A stretch of DNA of 64,000 nt from Gallionellales bacterium 39-52-133. GTDB lineage: Bacteria; Pseudomonadota; Gammaproteobacteria; Burkholderiales; Gallionellaceae. Below, piece after piece: positions 59,045 to 64,000 of this stretch. Position 1 is the stretch's first letter; each line of letters opens with the position of its first letter. The notes under the pieces are model-generated. The model saw nothing but the letters and a program-made list of their open reading frames with translations. It was not told the origin of the DNA and ran no database searches. A program made the position numbers and the translations under genes. The stretch lies in contig NCJL01000010.1 in the NCBI GenBank assembly GCA_002278935.1, positions 1 through 64,000 of the forward strand. Direction: 5' to 3'.

Positions 59045-59055
59045 CTGCTTTCCCC

Positions 59056-59253
59056 TTACACCACAACCATCTCGAAATCATCCTTGCGCGCGCCGCATTC
59101 GGGACAGGTCCAGTTAATCGGCACGTCTTCCCAGCGCGTGCCGGGGGGTATGCCGTCTTCGGGTGCACCGCTGGCTTCGTGGTACATCCAGCCGCAAATC
59201 AGGCACATATAGGTTTTATATTGCGGGGCGGTTGCGTCAGGTGTTTGGGTCAT
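59056..59253 (-). CDS. Rubredoxin
   Basis: A 65-residue iron electron carrier. The four cysteine ligands lie in [20 protein letters not shown] and [17 protein letters not shown]. It has a short N-terminal extension of about 10 residues. It diverges from thiD by 52 bp and is followed by gloA. The electron partner is not evident here. Confidence 0.95.
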   Translation of the reverse strand: MTQTPDATAPQYKTYMCLICGWMYHEASGAPEDGIPPGTRWEDVPINWTCPECGARKDDFEMVVV

Positions 59254-59305
59254 GGCTGCAGATATCAGTTAAAATGTCATCTTTGAAGATAGCTATTTTA
59301 CAACG

Positions 59306-60175
59306 ATGCCCGATAACCTGCCCGAAATTCCTCCTATCGTTCTAACCTTCGCTGCGTCTGACCCGAGCGCCGGCGCCGGCATGCAGGCGGATATTCTGAC
59401 GATCGCCAGCATGGGTTGCCATCCCCTGACTGTGGTGACCGCTATCACTGTGCAGGACACCAGCGGTGTGGATGACGTGCAGTCGATTGATCCTGAACTG
59501 GTGATGAATCAGGCGCGTACCGTGCTTGAGGATATGCCGGTGGCCGCGTTCAAGATTGGTCTGCTCGGCAGCGTGGAAAATATTGCGGTGATTGCCGAGA
59601 TTATTTCCGACTATCCCGATATTCCGCTGGTGTTCGACCCGGTGCTCAGCTCGGGCCGCGGCGATGAGCTGGCAAATGAAGACATGCTGGATGCAATGCG
59701 CGAGTTGCTGTTGCCGCAGACGACGATCCTGACGCCCAACAGCCTGGAAGCGCGCCGCCTGATTCAGGATGAAGACAACGACGAAGATAATCCCGATCTG
59801 GCCGAATGTGCCAAACGCATTATTGAGCTTGGTTGCGAGTATGTGCTGATTACCGGCACACATGAAAATACACCCAAGGTGATCAATAGCCTGTATGGGG
59901 AAAATGGCCTGATACGCAGCGACAGCTGGCCGCGATTGCCGGGGATCTACCATGGTTCGGGCTGCACGCTGGCATCGGCAATCGCTGCATTGCTGGCGAA
60001 TGGCTTGCCGATGGAAGAGGCGGTGCGCGAGGCGCAGGAATACACCTGGGAAACGCTGAAATACGGTTTCCGTCCCGGTATGGGCCAGCATATCCCCGAC
60101 CGCCTGTTCTGGGCACGCGATGACGAGGAAGACGAGGATGGCGCTGAAGAAAGCACATCAGTCACCCGCCATTAA
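59306..60175 (+). CDS. thiD: Hydroxymethylpyrimidine/phosphomethylpyrimidine kinase
   Basis: A 289-residue ribokinase-family enzyme that phosphorylates HMP and HMP-P for thiamine synthesis. Motifs are FAASDPSAGAGMQADILT, VFDPVLSSGRGDELA, ILTPNSLEARRLI and GIYHGSGCTLASAIAALLAN (the anion hole and catalytic Asp region, here HGSGC). The C-terminus is an acidic tail (ARDDEEDEDGAEEST) whose coding sequence contains the start of thiE. No TPP riboswitch fits in the 52-bp leader. Confidence 0.93.
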   Translation: MPDNLPEIPPIVLTFAASDPSAGAGMQADILTIASMGCHPLTVVTAITVQDTSGVDDVQSIDPELVMNQARTVLEDMPVAAFKIGLLGSVENIAVIAEIISDYPDIPLVFDPVLSSGRGDELANEDMLDAMRELLLPQTTILTPNSLEARRLIQDEDNDEDNPDLAECAKRIIELGCEYVLITGTHENTPKVINSLYGENGLIRSDSWPRLPGIYHGSGCTLASAIAALLANGLPMEEAVREAQEYTWETLKYGFRPGMGQHIPDRLFWARDDEEDEDGAEESTSVTRH

Positions 60176-60794
60176 GGCGCGCGCGATTCAGGGACTGTAT
60201 GCGCTGACACCGGATGGCGTTGAAACAGAAGAATTGTTACGGCGGGTGCGGCTGGCATTGCAGGGCGGCGTGCAGGTGCTGCAGTACCGCAACAAAACCG
60301 CCGATGCAATGCTGCGGCTGCAACAGGCCCGCGCCCTGCGTGAGCTGACAAGGGAATTTGGCGTCACTTTTATTGTCAATGACGATGCACAGCTGGCTGC
60401 AGCTGCGGATGCAGATGGCGTACATCTGGGTGCGAGCGATGGCGACATAGCCACAGCCCGCGCACTGTTGGGCCACGACAAACTGATCGGCGTGTCCTGC
60501 TACAACCAGTTGACGCTGGCGCACAGCGCGGTGCAGGCGGGGGTCGATTATGTGGCGTTCGGCGCATTTTATGCCTCCACCGTGAAGACGGATGCGGCCG
60601 TGGCCACCCTGGACCTGTTGCGCAAGGCGCGTGCTGAAATACAACTACCCATCGTCGCCATCGGCGGTATCAGCGCAGATAACGGCGCCGCATTGGTGCA
60701 GGCCGGTGCCGATGCACTGGCGGTTATTTCAGCAGTATTTGATGTAGCGGATATTCAACTGGCCGCAAATAATTTGGCAAAACTATTCAGGTAA
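60138..60794 (+). CDS. thiE: Thiamine-phosphate synthase
   Basis: A 218-residue TIM-barrel enzyme joining HMP-PP and thiazole phosphate. Motifs are GLYALTPDG, VQVLQYRNKTADAMLRLQQA, FIVNDDAQLAAAADADGVHL, DYVAFGAFYASTVKTDA and PIVAIGGISADNGAALVQAG. ATG 60138 with GAGG before it is preferred to an ATG at 60120. Either way it overlaps the end of thiD, by 38 bp here. Confidence 0.93.
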   Translation: MALKKAHQSPAIKARAIQGLYALTPDGVETEELLRRVRLALQGGVQVLQYRNKTADAMLRLQQARALRELTREFGVTFIVNDDAQLAAAADADGVHLGASDGDIATARALLGHDKLIGVSCYNQLTLAHSAVQAGVDYVAFGAFYASTVKTDAAVATLDLLRKARAEIQLPIVAIGGISADNGAALVQAGADALAVISAVFDVADIQLAANNLAKLFR

Positions 60795-60820
60795 TACTTT
60801 TTTAGGATAAGAAATTGGGC

Positions 60821-62101
60821 ATGACTTCACACAATCAGGAACTCTTCGATCAGTCACAAAAATTAATTCCGGGCGGGGTAAATTCGCCGGTACGCGCCTT
60901 TAAATCCGTGGGCGGTACACCGCTGTTCTTCAAGCGCGGCCAGGGCGCCTATGTGTGGGATGCGGATGACAAACGCTATGTCGATTATGTGGGCTCGTGG
61001 GGGCCGATGATCGTCGGCCACTGCCACGCAGAGGTAGTGAAAGCGGTGCAGGACGCGGCAGCGCAAGGGCTGGGATTCGGTGCGCCAACCGCGGCCGAGC
61101 TGGATATGGCGGCGACCTTGTGCCGCCTGCTGCCCAGTCTGGAAATGGTGCGTCTGGTCAGTTCCGGCACCGAAGCCACGATGACCGCCATTCGTCTGGC
61201 GCGCGGCTTTACCGGACGCAGTCGCATCATTAAATTTGAAGGCTGCTACCACGGTCATTCCGACGGACTGCTGGTCAAGGCAGGTTCGGGTGCGCTGACT
61301 TTTGGCCAGCCCAGCTCCTCCGGAGTGCCGGCAGAAATTGCGGCACTCACCACCGTGTTGAATTACAACGATGTGCCGGGTCTTGAAAAAGCCTTCGCCG
61401 AGATGGGCAAAGAGATAGCCGCGGTGATTGTGGAGCCGGTCGCCGGCAATATGAATCTGATTATGCCCAAGCCGGAGTTTCTGGCGGCGCTGCGCAAGCT
61501 GTGCACGGCGCATGGCGCGGTGCTGATACTGGATGAGGTAATGACCGGCTTCCGTGTCGGCCTGCAGGGCGCACAGGGCTATTTCGGCATCACGCCTGAT
61601 CTCACCACGCTGGGCAAGGTGATGGGCGGCGGTCTGCCGGCCGCCGCCTTCGGCGGGCGCCGCGACATCATGCAGTGTCTGGCGCCGCTGGGTGCGGTGT
61701 ATCAGGCGGGTACGCTGTCGGGCAACCCAATTGCGGTGGCCGCGGGTATGGCGACCCTGAAGCTGGTGCAGGAAAATGGTTTTTACGAACGTCTCGCCAA
61801 AACGGCCAAGCAACTGACCGAAGGCTTGAGCGCCAGCGCAAAAAAACACGGGGTCAAGTTTTGCGCGCAGTCGGTGGGTGGTATGTTCGGTCTGTATTTC
61901 AGCGAGACGCTTCCTGGCAGTTATGCCGAGGTGATGGCCTGTGATGCGAAGGCGTTTAACCGTTTCTTCCATGCCATGCTGGAGGAGGGTGTGTATCTTG
62001 CCCCTTCCGCCTTCGAGGCGGGTTTTGTGTCGGCGGCGCATAGCGAGGCCGACATTGCGGCGACTATCGCCGCCGCCGATAAAATTTTTGCGGCCTGGTA
62101 A
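60821..62101 (+). CDS. hemL: Glutamate-1-semialdehyde 2,1-aminomutase
   Basis: A 426-residue PLP enzyme making 5-aminolevulinate in the C5 haem pathway. Motifs are [74 protein letters not shown] and the PLP lysine in [21 protein letters not shown] 60821 has AGGATAAG upstream; the TTG two codons earlier is less likely. It lies 26 bp after thiE. Confidence 0.97.
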   Translation: MTSHNQELFDQSQKLIPGGVNSPVRAFKSVGGTPLFFKRGQGAYVWDADDKRYVDYVGSWGPMIVGHCHAEVVKAVQDAAAQGLGFGAPTAAELDMAATLCRLLPSLEMVRLVSSGTEATMTAIRLARGFTGRSRIIKFEGCYHGHSDGLLVKAGSGALTFGQPSSSGVPAEIAALTTVLNYNDVPGLEKAFAEMGKEIAAVIVEPVAGNMNLIMPKPEFLAALRKLCTAHGAVLILDEVMTGFRVGLQGAQGYFGITPDLTTLGKVMGGGLPAAAFGGRRDIMQCLAPLGAVYQAGTLSGNPIAVAAGMATLKLVQENGFYERLAKTAKQLTEGLSASAKKHGVKFCAQSVGGMFGLYFSETLPGSYAEVMACDAKAFNRFFHAMLEEGVYLAPSAFEAGFVSAAHSEADIAATIAAADKIFAAW

Positions 62102-62128
62102 TTAAAAAGAACAATTGGTAATTAAATA

Positions 62129-62740
62129 ATGGGATTATTTTCACGCGCTGTATTTTTTACCACGGTCAACGAGCTGCATGCGTTGCCGCTGCACGGCGGC
62201 AAGGAGGTCGCGTTTGCTGGGCGTTCCAACGCCGGTAAATCAAGCGCAATCAACACGCTCGCCAATCATGTGCGGCTGGCCTATACCAGCAAGACGCCCG
62301 GCCGCACGCAACACCTGAATTATTTTGATCTGGGCGATAACCGCTTTCTGGTGGATTTGCCCGGTTACGGTTATGCCAAGGTGCCCACCGATGTGCGCGC
62401 GCACTGGGAAGGGCTGCTGAGCGAGTATTTACAGACTCGTTCCGCGCTGGCCGGGCTGGTGGTGATTATGGATACACGGCATCCGCTCACACCGCTGGAT
62501 GAGCAGATGCTGGACTGGTTTATGCCTACCGGCAAGCCGGTGCATATCCTGCTCACCAAGTCGGACAAGCTCAGCCGCCAGCAGGCAACCAAGACGTTGT
62601 TTGAAGTGAAGGCTTACCTGAAGGAGCATTACCCCAATTACACGGTGCAACTTTTTTCCAGCCTGAAAAAACTGGGGCTGGAAGAGGCAGAAGCCAAAAT
62701 TGCTTCGTGGTTTGCAACGGACGAAAATGTAACTGCTTAA
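62129..62740 (+). CDS. engB: YihA/EngB-family ribosome-assembly GTPase
   Basis: A 203-residue essential GTPase involved in large-subunit assembly. G1 is [17 protein letters not shown]3 is [12 protein letters not shown]4 is LTKSDKLS and the switch region [14 protein letters not shown] is typical. Length matches E. coli EngB (210). It lies 27 bp after hemL. Confidence 0.95.
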   Translation: MGLFSRAVFFTTVNELHALPLHGGKEVAFAGRSNAGKSSAINTLANHVRLAYTSKTPGRTQHLNYFDLGDNRFLVDLPGYGYAKVPTDVRAHWEGLLSEYLQTRSALAGLVVIMDTRHPLTPLDEQMLDWFMPTGKPVHILLTKSDKLSRQQATKTLFEVKAYLKEHYPNYTVQLFSSLKKLGLEEAEAKIASWFATDENVTA

Positions 62741-62758
62741 TTCTTTACTTTTAAGGGC

Positions 62759-62861
62759 AAAAAAAACCCCTGAACAAGGGGGAAGTCAGGGGTAAAAAGT
62801 CTTAACCAGGTTAAGACACCCGCTCAGGGAGTAAAAAAAGCGGGCTGTGGTGTAAGCCACA
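62759..62861 (-). ncRNA. Candidate minus-strand small RNA with chained hairpins
   Basis: Four hairpins lie head to tail between engB and hemB. On the plus strand they are ACCCCTGA/TCAGGGGT (62766-62773 and 62786-62793), GTCTTAAC/GTTAAGAC (62799-62817), CCCGCT/AGCGGG (62819-62844) and TGTGG/CCACA (62846-62861). Read on the minus strand, the leftmost hairpin is followed by eight T (62759-62766), a textbook intrinsic terminator. Its loop then reads CTTCCCCCTTGT, and a second loop contains ACTCCC, both complementary to Shine-Dalgarno sequences. On the plus strand no T run follows. A plus-strand leader of hemB is the alternative. No promoter was identified with confidence. Confidence 0.45.
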
Positions 62862-62875
62862 TGCACGTCAGATAG

Positions 62876-63922
<1,047 letters not shown>

Positions 63923-63967
63923 AAGCAGCCAGCGCAAGCTCGACAAGTCTTGTAGCGTTTTTTAATT

Positions 63968-63990
63968 TATTCAATATAATCAAATAGTTA
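63968..63990 (-). repeat. AT-rich dispersed repeat, copy 7
   Basis: The minus strand contains TATTTGATTATATTGAATA, identical to copy 2 over this stretch. It is the only copy in reverse orientation and lies after hemB at the window edge. Confidence 0.7.
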
Positions 63991-64000
63991 CATAATTTCG

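Noticed and set aside
59254..59305. Possible TPP riboswitch before thiD
   Set aside because: The leader is only 52 bp, too short for the aptamer, and lacks its CUGAGA-type core.

Overview
The window looks like a chromosomal segment of a Gram-negative betaproteobacterium, probably in or near the Nitrosomonadales (this placement is an inference from protein flavour and gene order). The evidence is an LPS/outer-membrane set (lptD, surA, an Mla-type MCE transporter, TorF-like porins), ubiquinone genes (ubiK, ubiH), malate:quinone oxidoreductase, Mpl and AmgK/MurU peptidoglycan recycling, and a housekeeping block lptD-surA-pdxA-rsmA followed by thiD-thiE-hemL-engB-hemB. GC content is moderate to high in genes and clearly lower in intergenic repeats and in one gene (36944-38101). 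I saw no rRNA, tRNA, prophage, insertion sequence or CRISPR array.

Layout. 1-3000: the end of an unidentified gene, a frameshifted yraN, an LpoA-like lipoprotein, and divergent rsmI. 3100-7420: an RND efflux pair (adaptor plus pump) with no outer-membrane channel gene. 7480-14450: a DsrC-like protein with an altered C-terminus, pyrC, a DegS/DegQ-like protease, two tandem paralogous small membrane proteins, an RluA-like pseudouridine synthase, a YbiT-type ABC-F protein and murI. 14450-20240 (minus strand): DUF481 outer-membrane protein, GDT1-type cation exporter, a gutted DUF255 (YyaL) pseudogene, a glycine-heptad membrane protein, a CZB-like protein, a possible FabMG-type reductase and mqo. 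20400-22680: purU and an HD-GYP phosphodiesterase. 22740-26300: the nitrogen unit torF-glnK-amtB behind a strong sigma-54 promoter and NtrC-like sites, with a second torF paralogue beyond the terminator. 26540-33000: ubiK-comM, a CHASE-PAS-GGDEF protein, and a two-gene operon of a polytopic membrane protein and a von Willebrand A lipoprotein. 33190-41810: metH, an AT-rich orphan gene, an FKBP isomerase, DUF486, mpl, a YceI-like lipoprotein and DUF805. 42150-45660: an MCE lipid-transport operon. 45770-52950 (minus): amgK-murU-pepP-ubiH-FHA/cyclase, then chaA, a small membrane protein and a membrane-anchored aspartic protease. 53070-63920: lptD through hemB, with gloA and rubredoxin on the minus strand inside.

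Many genes serve the cell envelope: cell-wall precursors and recycling (murI, mpl, amgK, murU), LPS and outer-membrane protein assembly (lptD, surA), lipid trafficking (MCE operon) and efflux. Ammonium uptake is tied to NtrC/sigma-54 control. Cofactor synthesis (PLP, thiamine, haem, ubiquinone) fills the right-hand part.

Two dispersed repeat families occupy the intergenic spaces. One is an AT-rich repeat of about 27 bp (core TTTGATTWTATTGAATATT) present seven times, once covering the start codon of a gene. The other is a 90-140 bp palindromic element with CCACAGATT/AATCTGTGG arms, present four times, two of them homologous through the loop as well. The most promising undescribed item is a chain of hairpins between engB and hemB. 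Read on the minus strand it ends in a perfect intrinsic terminator and exposes C-rich loops, which suggests a small RNA.
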